A stretch of DNA of 64,000 nucleotides. It comes from Fodinibius sp. Rm-B-1B1-1. Its GTDB lineage: Bacteria > Bacteroidota > Rhodothermia > Balneolales > Balneolaceae. The translations under genes and the position numbers were made by a program. Below the pieces are notes generated by a model. The model was not told the DNA's origin, did no database searches, and was given only the letters and a program-made list of their open reading frames with translations. Below, piece by piece: positions 25,810 to 34,316 of this stretch (its first letter is position 1; the number at the start of each line of letters is the position of its first letter). The stretch is taken from positions 620,001 through 684,000 of the forward strand of contig NZ_JBCFYD010000001.1 of the NCBI RefSeq assembly GCF_038594945.1, in the 5' to 3' direction.

Positions 25810-27837
25810 ATGAGCAACTCTGATTCCACCACGCTATCTCTTTTTGAAGAATTCCCACCCGTTTCCACAGACGAATGGGAAGAAGTTATTAAACAAGATT
25901 TAAAAGGTGCCAACTATAAAGAAAAACTTCGCTGGCAAACAGGCGAAGGCATCGAACCGCTTCCTTTTTATCGCCGGCAAGATCTATCGGATGTTGACCG
26001 AACTGATCCCATCCCCAAAAGATACGCCGATGACAATGCGAACGATTGGGAAGTCCGAACCCCGGTTTTTGCTAATAACATAACTGGGGCAAATGAAAGA
26101 GCACGTGATATCCTTCAACGAGGTGCACAAGCTTTGTCATTTAAACTGCGTGTACGTAGAACAGAAGGAGCACTTGGTGGAGATCTTTCAGGCCTGCCGA
26201 TCCAAAACCAACATGATTTTTCTGCTCTCCTTGATGATATACTCCTGGAGGAAACGACCCTTCATTTTGATGCGGCACTTGCCTCACCAACCCCACTGGC
26301 CATGCTTTGGAATGAGGCACAAACCCAAAACCTCGATTCCCAACAAGTATGGGCCACTTTTAGTTACGATCCGTTCATATATTTATTGGAACATGGACAA
26401 TATCCTAAAGGTAGAGAAGCCATATCTCAAGATATTCAGCAGTTAGCACAATTTTCATCACAGCAACTGCCGGGCGTTCGCCCCCTTTCTATAGATGCTC
26501 GTTTTTATCACAACAGTGGGGCTACCATCGTGCAAGAGTTAGGATATGCGATGGCTTCAGCATCGGAGTATTTGGCGTTATTAACAGAGGCCGACCTACC
26601 ACTGAATAAAGCAGCAGATACCCTCAACTTTAATTTTTCCATAGGCTCAAATTACTTTCTGGAAATTGCCAAATTTCGAGCAGCCCGGCTCCTTTGGAAA
26701 AATCTGGTTGAAGCTTACGATGGGGATGCCGATCAACAGCAAGCATATATTCACGGCGAAACCTCTCGCTGGAATAAAACACTTTACGATCCCTATACCA
26801 ATATGCTTCGCACATCTACCGAGGGGATGTCGGCTGCTATAGCAGGATGTGACTCCCTGACCATTTTACCGTTCGATGAGCACTTTCGTCAGCCGGATGA
26901 TTTTTCACAGCGTATTGCCCGAAATCAGCAGCTTATTCTGCGAGAGGAATCATATCTTAATAAAGTTGAAGACCCGGCGGCCGGCTCCTATTACATTGAA
27001 CAACTAACAAATCAGATTGCAGAACAGGCCTGGAATATTTTCAAAGAAATAGAAAAAGAGGGCGGATTATTTGAGGCTATCGAAAACGGGACTGTACAGT
27101 CAGCCATTCAGCAATCGCAAAAGCAGCGCGACCAATCTATTGCCAAACGGGGACGTACGTTTGTAGGTACAAACCAGTACACGAATCCTGATGACAACAT
27201 GCGTGATGAGATTAGCAAAACCGGACAAACGGTGGCACTGCACAAATCAGAAGAAATTAATATTGAAAGTGATTCCGAAAACCTTGTAAAATATCTGGCT
27301 GACGCCTTTTCGCAGCAAGCTAATATTGCGGATGTTATTGCCAAACTTTTCGACTATGGTCGTCAGCAATATCGAACCGTGTCACCTTACCGTGGAGCCC
27401 AGGCTTTTGAAGAGCTTCGCCTGGCCACCGAGAATCACAAATCAACGCCCAAAGTCCTCAACCTACCATTGGGCAACAAATCATGGCGTAAAGGACGGGC
27501 AACATTCTCAGCTAATTTCTTCGGCTGTGCCGGTTATAATATCGAAGATCCCATTGGTTTCGAAGATGTGAATAAAGCCCTGGAAGCCATTAAAAATGAG
27601 CAGCCTGATATTGCCGTTATTTGCAGCTCGGACAAGGAATACAAAGAGCTCGTTCCTGCCATTTGTGATGGCATAAACCAGTTAGATCAGCAACCAATTA
27701 TTGTGCTTGCAGGCTATCCCAAAGAAGATATTGAAAGCTATAAAAAAGCCGGCGTTGATGAGTTCATTTATGCAAAATGCAATGTGCTGAAAACACTAAC
27801 TCGCTTTCAACAAAAATTGAACATAATTGAGAATTAA
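25810..27837 (+). CDS. mutA: Methylmalonyl-CoA mutase, small (beta) subunit
   Basis: 675 residues matching the catalytically inactive partner subunit of the heterodimeric mutase. The TIM-barrel part (to about 480) has the family segments LSIDARFYHNSGATIVQELGYAMA and DPAAGSYYIEQLTNQIAEQAW. The C-terminal Rossmann-like part (from about 560) lacks the DxHxxG cobalamin motif, having FFGCAGYN instead, as is normal for MutA. It pairs with the mutB product encoded 104 bp downstream to convert (R)-methylmalonyl-CoA to succinyl-CoA. The intergenic gap is filled by a dispersed hairpin repeat. Confidence 0.95.
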   Translation: MSNSDSTTLSLFEEFPPVSTDEWEEVIKQDLKGANYKEKLRWQTGEGIEPLPFYRRQDLSDVDRTDPIPKRYADDNANDWEVRTPVFANNITGANERARDILQRGAQALSFKLRVRRTEGALGGDLSGLPIQNQHDFSALLDDILLEETTLHFDAALASPTPLAMLWNEAQTQNLDSQQVWATFSYDPFIYLLEHGQYPKGREAISQDIQQLAQFSSQQLPGVRPLSIDARFYHNSGATIVQELGYAMASASEYLALLTEADLPLNKAADTLNFNFSIGSNYFLEIAKFRAARLLWKNLVEAYDGDADQQQAYIHGETSRWNKTLYDPYTNMLRTSTEGMSAAIAGCDSLTILPFDEHFRQPDDFSQRIARNQQLILREESYLNKVEDPAAGSYYIEQLTNQIAEQAWNIFKEIEKEGGLFEAIENGTVQSAIQQSQKQRDQSIAKRGRTFVGTNQYTNPDDNMRDEISKTGQTVALHKSEEINIESDSENLVKYLADAFSQQANIADVIAKLFDYGRQQYRTVSPYRGAQAFEELRLATENHKSTPKVLNLPLGNKSWRKGRATFSANFFGCAGYNIEDPIGFEDVNKALEAIKNEQPDIAVICSSDKEYKELVPAICDGINQLDQQPIIVLAGYPKEDIESYKKAGVDEFIYAKCNVLKTLTRFQQKLNIIEN

Positions 27838-27843
27838 AAAACA

Positions 27844-27924
27844 TGTCATGCCGAACTTGTTTCGGCATCTGTTACGAACAACTTTATACAGATTGATAGA
27901 TCCTGAAACAAGTTCAGGATGACA
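27844..27924. repeat. Dispersed hairpin repeat, copy 1 (between mutA and mutB)
   Basis: An 81-bp element running from TGTCATGCCGAACTTGTTTC to ACAAGTTCAGGATGACA. Its two ends are inverted copies of a TGTCAT..CTGAACTTGTTTCAG unit, each with an internal mini-hairpin. Three more copies occur at 31292, 32318 and 34154. Similar elements are common in Bacteroidota and some other genomes. It occupies almost the whole mutA-mutB gap and will be transcribed. Confidence 0.85.
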
Positions 27925-27941
27925 TAAAAGTAAATTGAATT

Positions 27942-30071
27942 ATGAGACCTGATTTTTCTGACATAGAGTTCGACTCGTCACTGTCTACTAATTCCAAGAC
28001 AAATGGTGAAACGTGGAATACCGCTGAAGAAATTCCAGTTAAGCCACAGTTTACGAAGGCAGACATCGAAGATTTAGAACACCTCGACTATGCCGCTGGT
28101 ATCCCGCCCTACCTGCGCGGACCGTATTCCACCATGTATACCTTTCGTCCATGGACGATTCGACAATATGCCGGATTTTCAACAGCAGAGGAATCCAACG
28201 AATTTTATCGCAAGGCGCTGGCGCAAGGACAAAAAGGCCTTTCCGTTGCTTTTGACCTTGCCACACACCGTGGCTACGACTCTGATCATCCGCGGGTATC
28301 CGGTGATGTCGGTAAAGCGGGCGTTGCCATTGATTCCATCCTGGACATGAAAGTACTTTTCGACCAGATTCCCCTTGACGAGATGTCGGTATCGATGACC
28401 ATGAATGGAGCCGTCATTCCGATTATGGCATTTTATATTGTCACAGCTGAGGAACAAGGCGCATCCAAAGATGAGCTGGCGGGCACCATCCAAAACGACA
28501 TCCTCAAAGAATTTATGGTGCGTAATACCTATATCTATCCCCCCAAGCCGTCAATGCGCATCATTGGTGATATCTTTGAATACACCTCCCAACACATGCC
28601 TAAATTCAATTCTATTTCAGTTTCAGGCTATCATATGCAAGAGGCCGGGGCAACCTGTGATATTGAGTTGGCCTACACCTTGGCTGATGGACTCGAATAT
28701 CTGCGAACAGGCATTGACGCCGGGCTTGACGTCGATGATTTTGCCCCTCGTATTTCCTTTTTCTGGGCTATCGGGATGAATCACTTTATGGAAATTGCTA
28801 AGATGCGGGCCGCCCGTATGCTCTGGGCTAAGCTGGTCAAACGCTTTGATCCCCAAAACCCCAAGTCAATGTCCCTGCGTACGCACAGTCAAACATCGGG
28901 ATGGAGCCTAACAAAGCAAGATCCTTATAATAATGTGGCGCGAACAACAATTGAAGCCATGGCCGCAGCACTGGGGCACACACAATCACTGCATACCAAT
29001 GCACTGGATGAAGCTATAGCCCTGCCGACCGACTTTTCGGCTCGTATTGCACGCAACACGCAAATCTACCTGCAAGAAGAAACGGGTATTACCAAAGCTG
29101 TTGACCCGTGGGCAGGTTCGCATTATGTAGAGTACTTGACCGACCGCATTGCGCGGCGTGCCTGGGAACTCATTGAGGAAGTTGAAGAGTTAGGCGGAAT
29201 GGCCAAAGCGATAGAAACCGGTGTTCCCAAAATGCGGATCGAAGAAGCAGCGGCCAAAAAACAAGCCCGCATCGATTCTGGTAAAGAAACCATTGTAGGG
29301 GTTAATAAATATCAGCTTGACAAAGAAGAGCCGATTGATATTCTTGAGGTTGATAATGAAAAAGTCCGAAAGGCACAGTTGGACCGGCTCGAAAAACTTC
29401 GCAACCAACGCAATGAAGAGGAAGTTCGGTCGGCTCTTAACAAGATTACGAAAGTTGCTGAATCCGGCGATGGGAATTTGTTACAAGCAGCCGTAGAAGC
29501 TGCTCGAAAACGGGCCACACTCGGCGAAATATCCGATGCGATGGAGAAAGAGTTCGGACGATATACCGCAACCGTAAGATCAGTATCAGGCGTGTATTCT
29601 TCAGAAATAGATAAAGACGAAAACTTTAAAAAGGCTCAGCAGCTGGCCGATAAGTTTGCCCAGCTGGCCGGACGACGCCCGCGTATCATGGTCGCCAAAA
29701 TGGGGCAGGACGGTCACGACCGTGGTGCCAAAGTAATTTCGACCAGCTTTGCCGATCTCGGCTTCGATGTCGATATCGGTCCGCTGTTCCAGACGCCTGA
29801 GGAAGCTGCCCGTCAAGCCGCTGAAAATGACGTACATATTTTAGGGGTTTCGAGCCTGGCCGGAGGACATAAAACGCTGGTGCCCCAAGTGCTGGATGAA
29901 CTTGAACGTCTGGGACGAGATGATATCATGGTGATTGTGGGGGGCGTCGTTCCTGAACAGGATTATGAATTTCTCTATGATAAGGGGGTCGTTGGCATTT
30001 TTGGTCCGGGAACCGTTATTTCACTGGCTGCCCAACAGATCTTGGAGATACTTATCGATTCGCAGAAATAA
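27942..30071 (+). CDS. mutB: Methylmalonyl-CoA mutase, large (alpha, catalytic) subunit
   Basis: 709 residues, the usual length. The substrate-barrel part carries [22 protein letters not shown] (61-80), whose Tyr in RQYAGFS is expected to contact the radical intermediate. The C-terminal cobalamin domain has Asp590-x-His592-x-x-Gly595 in [13 protein letters not shown], with the base-off His ligand. It catalyses the adenosylcobalamin-dependent rearrangement of methylmalonyl-CoA to succinyl-CoA with MutA. MeaB follows 60 bp downstream. No cobalamin riboswitch is visible in front of the operon. Confidence 0.97.
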   Translation: MRPDFSDIEFDSSLSTNSKTNGETWNTAEEIPVKPQFTKADIEDLEHLDYAAGIPPYLRGPYSTMYTFRPWTIRQYAGFSTAEESNEFYRKALAQGQKGLSVAFDLATHRGYDSDHPRVSGDVGKAGVAIDSILDMKVLFDQIPLDEMSVSMTMNGAVIPIMAFYIVTAEEQGASKDELAGTIQNDILKEFMVRNTYIYPPKPSMRIIGDIFEYTSQHMPKFNSISVSGYHMQEAGATCDIELAYTLADGLEYLRTGIDAGLDVDDFAPRISFFWAIGMNHFMEIAKMRAARMLWAKLVKRFDPQNPKSMSLRTHSQTSGWSLTKQDPYNNVARTTIEAMAAALGHTQSLHTNALDEAIALPTDFSARIARNTQIYLQEETGITKAVDPWAGSHYVEYLTDRIARRAWELIEEVEELGGMAKAIETGVPKMRIEEAAAKKQARIDSGKETIVGVNKYQLDKEEPIDILEVDNEKVRKAQLDRLEKLRNQRNEEEVRSALNKITKVAESGDGNLLQAAVEAARKRATLGEISDAMEKEFGRYTATVRSVSGVYSSEIDKDENFKKAQQLADKFAQLAGRRPRIMVAKMGQDGHDRGAKVISTSFADLGFDVDIGPLFQTPEEAARQAAENDVHILGVSSLAGGHKTLVPQVLDELERLGRDDIMVIVGGVVPEQDYEFLYDKGVVGIFGPGTVISLAAQQILEILIDSQK

Positions 30072-30085
30072 TTCATTCTCATTAA

Positions 30086-30114
30086 ACCCTGCAGGTTTTG
30101 AAAACCTGCAGGGT
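30086..30114. repeat. Perfect palindromic hairpin between mutB and meaB
   Basis: ACCCTGCAGGTTTT (30086-30099) and AAAACCTGCAGGGT (30101-30114) form a 14-bp perfect inverted repeat around a single G. No T-run follows, so it is more likely a REP-like dispersed palindrome (similar ones are frequent in Bacteroidota) than a terminator. It lies 15 bp after the mutB stop and 17 bp before the meaB start, so it may lower meaB expression. Confidence 0.75.
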
Positions 30115-30131
30115 GTTAACCATCGTAAAAT

Positions 30132-31223
30132 TTGCCTGACAAAAACAAAAATAACGACTCTTCTCTTTCGGTAAATGAGGGCGTGGAGCAAAATAACGCT
30201 ATCAACACTAAGGGGCTGGAGCGTTTTAAAAATAGCCGTTCCTCGCTTTCGCTGGATGAGTATGTCGAGGGTATTAAATCAGGCGATCGTACTATTCTAA
30301 GCCGAGCGATTACACTCATCGAAAGTACCAAGACTGAGCATCGTGAAACTGCACAAGATATCATCGAAGCCTGCCTGCCCGAAACTGGTGATTCTATTCG
30401 TATTGGTATTACCGGCGTACCGGGCGTCGGCAAAAGTACATTTATTGAATCTTTGGGCAATTATATTATTGATCAGGGTAGTAAATTGGCCGTTCTGGCT
30501 ATTGATCCCAGCAGCACACGTACCAAGGGCAGTATTCTGGGCGATAAAACGCGCATGGAAACGCTGGCCAACAGTAATCAAGCATTTATTCGCCCATCAC
30601 CCACGGGCGGTTCACTCGGCGGTGTAGCTCGCAAAACGCGCGAAACGATTTATCTCTGTGAAGCAGCTGGCTATGATACTATTTTTATTGAAACCGTTGG
30701 TGTAGGCCAGTCTGAAACGGCCGTACATTCTATGGTGGATTTCTTTTTGCTATTGATGTTGGCCGGAGCAGGCGATGAGCTACAGGGTATTAAGCGAGGT
30801 ATTATGGAGATGGCGGATGCTATTGCCATTAATAAGGTTGATGAGGCAACCGAAAAAGCAGTCAGTCAAGCGGTACGTGAATACAAAAATGCGCTTCATT
30901 TATATCCAGAAACAAAATCGGGGTGGAGCCCAAAGGTTACAACCTGTTCAGCGTTAACGGAAAAAGGTATCCCTGATATCTGGGAAATGATCCAGAAGTA
31001 CATGCAGCTGACCAAGAAGAACGGTTATTTTCAGGACAACAGAAATCGTCAGGCTAAACACTGGATGTATGACACTATTTCGAATCGCCTGACGGAACAT
31101 TTCTATAATAACCCTGCTGTTAAGAAGGAACAGCAAGAAATTGAGCAAGAAGTCTTAAATGGAAAGATGAGCTCGTTTAAGGCCGCACAGCAATTGTTGG
31201 ATCTTTATTTTGAGTCGCTGTAA
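30132..31223 (+). CDS. meaB: MeaB, G-protein chaperone of methylmalonyl-CoA mutase
   Basis: 363 residues of the MeaB/ArgK GTPase family. The P-loop is GVPGVGKST (95-103). Other landmarks are AIDPSSTRTKGSILGDKTRM, FIETVGVGQSE (switch region) and the guanine-specificity motif NKVD. It gates cobalamin transfer into the mutase and protects or reactivates the enzyme using GTP. The start is a TTG at 30132: an in-frame TAA lies six bases upstream and no ATG occurs in the first 100 codons of the conserved region, so a non-ATG start is required (GTG at codon 18 is the alternative). It is the third gene of the mut operon. Confidence 0.94.
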   Translation: MPDKNKNNDSSLSVNEGVEQNNAINTKGLERFKNSRSSLSLDEYVEGIKSGDRTILSRAITLIESTKTEHRETAQDIIEACLPETGDSIRIGITGVPGVGKSTFIESLGNYIIDQGSKLAVLAIDPSSTRTKGSILGDKTRMETLANSNQAFIRPSPTGGSLGGVARKTRETIYLCEAAGYDTIFIETVGVGQSETAVHSMVDFFLLLMLAGAGDELQGIKRGIMEMADAIAINKVDEATEKAVSQAVREYKNALHLYPETKSGWSPKVTTCSALTEKGIPDIWEMIQKYMQLTKKNGYFQDNRNRQAKHWMYDTISNRLTEHFYNNPAVKKEQQEIEQEVLNGKMSSFKAAQQLLDLYFESL

Positions 31224-31291
31224 ATAATCGTTTATTCGTTACGCAGCAGGGAAAGAAGCTGTCGAAAAACCTTATCAAAACAGTAGTTGGG

Positions 31292-31320
31292 CATCATTCT
31301 GAACTTATTGCAGGATGACA
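31292..31320. repeat. Dispersed hairpin repeat, copy 2 (short form)
   Basis: A shortened single-arm version, CATCATTCTGAACTTATTGC to CAGGATGACA, of the element seen complete at 27844, 32318 and 34154. It lies between the convergent meaB and cdaA genes, where it may also help transcription end. Confidence 0.65.
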
Positions 31321-31362
31321 CATATTTTGATGGAGCTTTCTATTAAATAAAAGCTTCAAATA

Positions 31363-32181
31363 TCAACTCAGCTTAAGTTCGCTCTGCCCCGAGGAAAAGG
31401 CAACATCTTCATCATCGATATCCTGTTCGCCAAGGGCTTCCTGCATCTCGCTGCGAAGTTTCTGGATGGTCAATCCACTGGTAAGTGAACCGTTTTGGGC
31501 AACGGAGATACGACCTGTTTCTTCGGATACGACCACCACAAATACATTATTCGTTTCGGTTATTCCTACGGCGGCACGGTGACGCGTTCCAAATACAGAG
31601 GAGATATTTTGGTTCTGCGAGATAGGCAAATAGCAACTTGCTGCTACAATACGATTATTACGGATCACGATGGCACCGTCGTGCAGTGGCGTATTTTTGT
31701 TGAAGATTGTTTTGAGGAGCTCACTATTTACTTTGGCATCCAGCTTTACCCCTACGTCGACTAAGTCTTGCAGCGTTGAAGTGCGCGCAAATACAATTAA
31801 CGCACCGGTTTTGGTATGCGCCATATCACGTACGGCATCGACGACTTCATCGATAATGGTATCGGAGTTGGAGCGCACGAAAAAGCGGTCGAGATTTGTA
31901 TTCTGTCCCAGGCTATAGAGCAACTTTCGAATTTCGGGCTGAAAAATGATGAATACTGCTAAGATCCCCACATCCAAAATACCGCGAAGTATAAAGTTGA
32001 TGGTGGTGAGCCCGAGTGCGCTGACGGCTGCGTTGACGATGATGATGAATACGAGTCCCAAGGCGGCCTGGATGGCAAAGGTGCCACGAATCCACCGGTA
32101 CAGGTAAAATAGTACCATGGTGATGATCAGGACTTCGATGAAGTCTCTGATGCCGAATTCAAGGAAGCCAATGGGAATCAA
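31363..32181 (-). CDS. cdaA: Diadenylate cyclase CdaA (c-di-AMP synthase)
   Basis: 272 residues: three membrane helices within residues 1-85 and then a DAC (DisA_N) domain. The two catalytic motifs are intact: Asp-Gly-Ala at 168-170 (LHDGAIVIRNN) and the RHR motif in GTRHRAAVG (198-206). It makes c-di-AMP from two ATP at the inner membrane. In Firmicutes this second messenger controls potassium, osmolyte and cell-wall balance, and a similar osmotic role is likely here. It lies downstream of folP, as in many Bacteroidota, but here 255 bp away with a repeat element in between. Confidence 0.94.
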   Translation of the reverse strand: MIPIGFLEFGIRDFIEVLIITMVLFYLYRWIRGTFAIQAALGLVFIIIVNAAVSALGLTTINFILRGILDVGILAVFIIFQPEIRKLLYSLGQNTNLDRFFVRSNSDTIIDEVVDAVRDMAHTKTGALIVFARTSTLQDLVDVGVKLDAKVNSELLKTIFNKNTPLHDGAIVIRNNRIVAASCYLPISQNQNISSVFGTRHRAAVGITETNNVFVVVVSEETGRISVAQNGSLTSGLTIQKLRSEMQEALGEQDIDDEDVAFSSGQSELKLS

Positions 32182-32317
32182 TGGGGTACCTCGTTTTACT
32201 GAATATTGTTTAAGGGAATATAACTATAATTTGGGGAAGTTTTAGGTTGGGATTTGGCAGGCCATAAAATTGTAGATCGCCTTACCTCAACGCTATTCTT
32301 ATAAAACTGCAAACTCG

Positions 32318-32394
32318 TGTCATTCTGAACTTGTTTCAGAATCCCTCCTCTCTAATAGTATTTGTACAGATCCTGAAATGAATTCAGGATGACA
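32318..32394. repeat. Dispersed hairpin repeat, copy 3 (between folP and cdaA)
   Basis: A 77-bp copy from TGTCATTCTGAACTTGTTTC to GAATTCAGGATGACA, with the same two-ended inverted structure as the copies at 27844 and 34154. It lies in the gap between folP and cdaA, on the presumed polycistronic transcript. Confidence 0.85.
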
Positions 32395-32436
32395 CACAGC
32401 CTGATACCTTTCACAGCAGAGCTACGTAACGAGAGA

Positions 32437-33297
32437 TTATTCTACAGACCGAATAGCGTTAAAAACCTGCAGGGAATCGTGGGCTTCTTTAACGTCGTGC
32501 ACCCGAATAATGTTGGCGCCGTTGATCATAGCGTGGTAATGGGCGACCACAGTGCCGGTAAGCCGATCATCAGTGGGGCGATCGTTCAGTATTTGTCCAA
32601 TCATTGATTTACGTGATGCTCCCACTAAAATGGGGTGTCCAAGTTCCTGGAATTCGTTGAGGTCAGCGATTAGTCTGAGGTTATGCTCCAAGGTTTTACC
32701 AAAGCCAATACCGGGATCAATAATGATATTCTCCAACCCTTTTTCTTTGGATTGGCTGATCCCTTCTCGCAGAAACTGCTTAATATCTTGCACGACATCC
32801 TCATAGCTGGGATCTTCCTGCATATTTTGGGGATCGCCCTGCGCATGCATCATCACATACCCGGCGTTATACTGCACGCATAGATCTGCAAAGCGGGGCT
32901 CCTTTTGGAGCCCACTTACATCATTCACAAAATGGGTACCCAATTTCAGGGCTTCCTCAGCCACACGATACTTCGTTGTATCAATAGAAAAAAACGTATC
33001 GGGGAATTGGGGTATCGCTTTTTCAAGGATGGGCAGTACGCGGTCGAGCTCTTGCTGTTCGGTAACAGGATCGGAGCCAGGCCGTGTTGATTCACCTCCA
33101 ATATCAATAATATGGGCACCCTGTGAAACCATCAGCCCAATACGTCCCAAGGCTGAGTCAACTTCGTTATATTCGCCGCCGTCGGAAAAAGAGTCGGGGG
33201 TTGCGTTGAGAATCCCCATTATTTTGGGGGAGGAAAGATCGAGCGTTTTATCTCGAATAGAAAGGCTTTGATTCTTTGAAATATTCGTGTTCATCAA
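32437..33297 (-). CDS. folP: Dihydropteroate synthase
   Basis: 286 residues of the DHPS TIM barrel. Diagnostic segments are IMGILNATPDSFSDGGEYN (27-45), AHIIDIGGESTRPGSDPVTE (61-80) and IIDPGIGFGKTLEHNLRLI. It condenses 6-hydroxymethyl-dihydropterin diphosphate with p-aminobenzoate in folate synthesis and is the sulfonamide target. It lies 76 bp downstream of the ferredoxin gene and upstream of cdaA on the same strand. MM at the start gives two adjacent ATG candidates. Confidence 0.95.
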   Translation of the reverse strand: MMNTNISKNQSLSIRDKTLDLSSPKIMGILNATPDSFSDGGEYNEVDSALGRIGLMVSQGAHIIDIGGESTRPGSDPVTEQQELDRVLPILEKAIPQFPDTFFSIDTTKYRVAEEALKLGTHFVNDVSGLQKEPRFADLCVQYNAGYVMMHAQGDPQNMQEDPSYEDVVQDIKQFLREGISQSKEKGLENIIIDPGIGFGKTLEHNLRLIADLNEFQELGHPILVGASRKSMIGQILNDRPTDDRLTGTVVAHYHAMINGANIIRVHDVKEAHDSLQVFNAIRSVE

Positions 33298-33373
33298 ATT
33301 TGCAGATGTGATTAGATAACTGAGTGATTAGGTCATTCCCTTAATTCCTCAATTACCTAATCACGTACAACAG

Positions 33374-33712
33374 TTAGTCCCAGCTTTCTTGAAGATGATC
33401 CAATTTATCTTCAACCTCAGCCCACTCATCAGCATCCGGCAGATCTTCTTTGGTTTGATTGATGATATGATCGGCCCACTCTTCGGCTAATCGTTCGTTA
33501 AGATCAATATAATGCTCCCATTCCATAGGTACTTCATCATCGGGATAGATAGCCTCTACCGGACATTCAGCTACACAAGCATCACAATCGATACATTCCA
33601 GTGGATCAATGGTGAGGAAATTGGGCCCTTCCCGAAAGGCATCAACTGGACAAACGGCCGCACAGTTGGTGTATTTACAATTGATGCACGGTTCTGTTAC
33701 TACGTATGCCAT
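33374..33712 (-). CDS. fdxA: 7Fe ferredoxin (3Fe-4S + 4Fe-4S)
   Basis: 112 residues. Cysteines at 9, 12, 17, 21 and 40, 43, 46, 50 reproduce, offset by one, the arrangement of Azotobacter vinelandii ferredoxin I. The expected ligands are Cys9, 17 and 50 for the 3Fe-4S cluster and Cys21, 40, 43 and 46 for the 4Fe-4S cluster. After the cluster domain there is a 50-residue acidic helical tail (EWADHIINQTKEDLPDADEW) typical of FdxA. It is a low-potential cytoplasmic electron carrier. It is the first gene of the fdxA-folP-cdaA strand group, and the structured 33.84-34.04 kb region lies directly upstream. Confidence 0.93.
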   Translation of the reverse strand: MAYVVTEPCINCKYTNCAAVCPVDAFREGPNFLTIDPLECIDCDACVAECPVEAIYPDDEVPMEWEHYIDLNERLAEEWADHIINQTKEDLPDADEWAEVEDKLDHLQESWD

Positions 33713-33860
33713 TGGATTTCAAAAATTCTTTGGTGTTTACAAAATTGGACTAAATATCACGGCTTCTGGGGATAGATGCAACGTTTTATGCCTACTAAAA
33801 TTAATTTAGATGGACTCTTAATTTTGGGTTTTTATGTACAAACGCTACTCAATCCATATA

Positions 33861-33895
33861 TAGTACTAAGTACAATGTGTTTGTCCTTAGTACTA
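33861..33895. repeat. 10-bp perfect inverted repeat
   Basis: TAGTACTAAG (33861-33870) and CTTAGTACTA (33886-33895) are perfect complements around a 15-nt spacer. It lies about 150 bp upstream of the ferredoxin ATG and immediately before the 22-bp array. It may be a regulator site or part of an RNA structure. Confidence 0.7.
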
Positions 33896-33904
33896 CAAGG
33901 AGTC

Positions 33905-33977
33905 TGAGCAGACTACTCAAGCCCCTTGAGCAACCTACTCAAACAGTTTGAGCCTACTGCTCGAGATTCTTGAGCAG
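33905..33977. repeat. Tandem array, 22-bp period, of TTGAG/CTCAA hairpin units
   Basis: TGAG recurs at 33905, 33927, 33949 and 33971, exactly 22 bp apart. CTCAA (CTCGA in the third unit) recurs at 33916, 33938 and 33960 with the same period. There are three full imperfect units and a partial fourth. Each unit contains its own small inverted repeat; the middle one is CTCAAAC-A-GTTTGAG. Another CTACTCAA lies at 33845. The array resembles iterons or a multi-site operator. Function is unknown. Confidence 0.75.
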
Positions 33978-33993
33978 TAAATTACGTTACGGA

Positions 33994-34039
33994 TATGATG
34001 TACAGGGCAAAAATAACCCTTATACACCTGTACATCATA
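33994..34039. repeat. 13-bp perfect inverted repeat
   Basis: TATGATGTACAGG (33994-34006) and CCTGTACATCATA (34027-34039) match perfectly around a 20-nt spacer that contains a smaller AGGG..CCCT pair. It could be an operator, or the base of a hairpin in a short transcript. Confidence 0.75.
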
Positions 34040-34153
34040 CCATTTAGCCGTGTGCCATTTTTCATCTGACCCTCTTTTGATTTCTCCCTACTATGCAGGC
34101 AAAACAACTTTTTGATTGTAAATCAATTTATGAGGTCTTTGCAAAACCCAACA

Positions 34154-34234
34154 TGTCATCCTGAATTTATTTCAGGATCTATACTTTCGTACTAAAATGG
34201 TCTTTTCAGATTCTGAAACAAGTTCAGAATGACA
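34154..34234. repeat. Dispersed hairpin repeat, copy 4
   Basis: An 81-bp copy from TGTCATCCTGAATTTATTTC to ACAAGTTCAGAATGACA, the same length as copy 1. Its two inverted ends each contain a mini-hairpin. It lies 83 bp past the stop of the phosphodiesterase gene. Confidence 0.85.
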
Positions 34235-34316
34235 CAAAATCATAGTTTTTCTGCCCCCATCCCCGATGGGTCGGGGCAGGCTTTGTTCTTCCCCTCCGAG
34301 CAAACGGTGAGGATCA

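Larger units (their letters stand above)
33713..34316. other. 604-bp gene-free region with structured repeats
   Basis: No credible gene is present. In order it contains: a 10-bp inverted repeat (33861-33895); a tandem array with 22-bp period (33905-33977); a 13-bp inverted repeat (33994-34039); dispersed repeat copy 4 (34154-34234); and a small CCCCGA..TCGGGG hairpin (34261-34276). It separates the ferredoxin gene start from the end of the phosphodiesterase gene. It is far longer than the other gaps between same-strand genes here. Confidence 0.75.

Noticed and set aside
30132-30134. Possible frameshift or truncation at the 5' end of meaB because no ATG is present
   Set aside because: The frame covers the whole MeaB family length from a TTG and an in-frame stop precedes it closely; a TTG start explains it.
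33905-33977. The 22-bp-period array considered as a CRISPR
   Set aside because: Units are contiguous with no spacers, are only three to four in number and diverge from each other. No cas genes are present.
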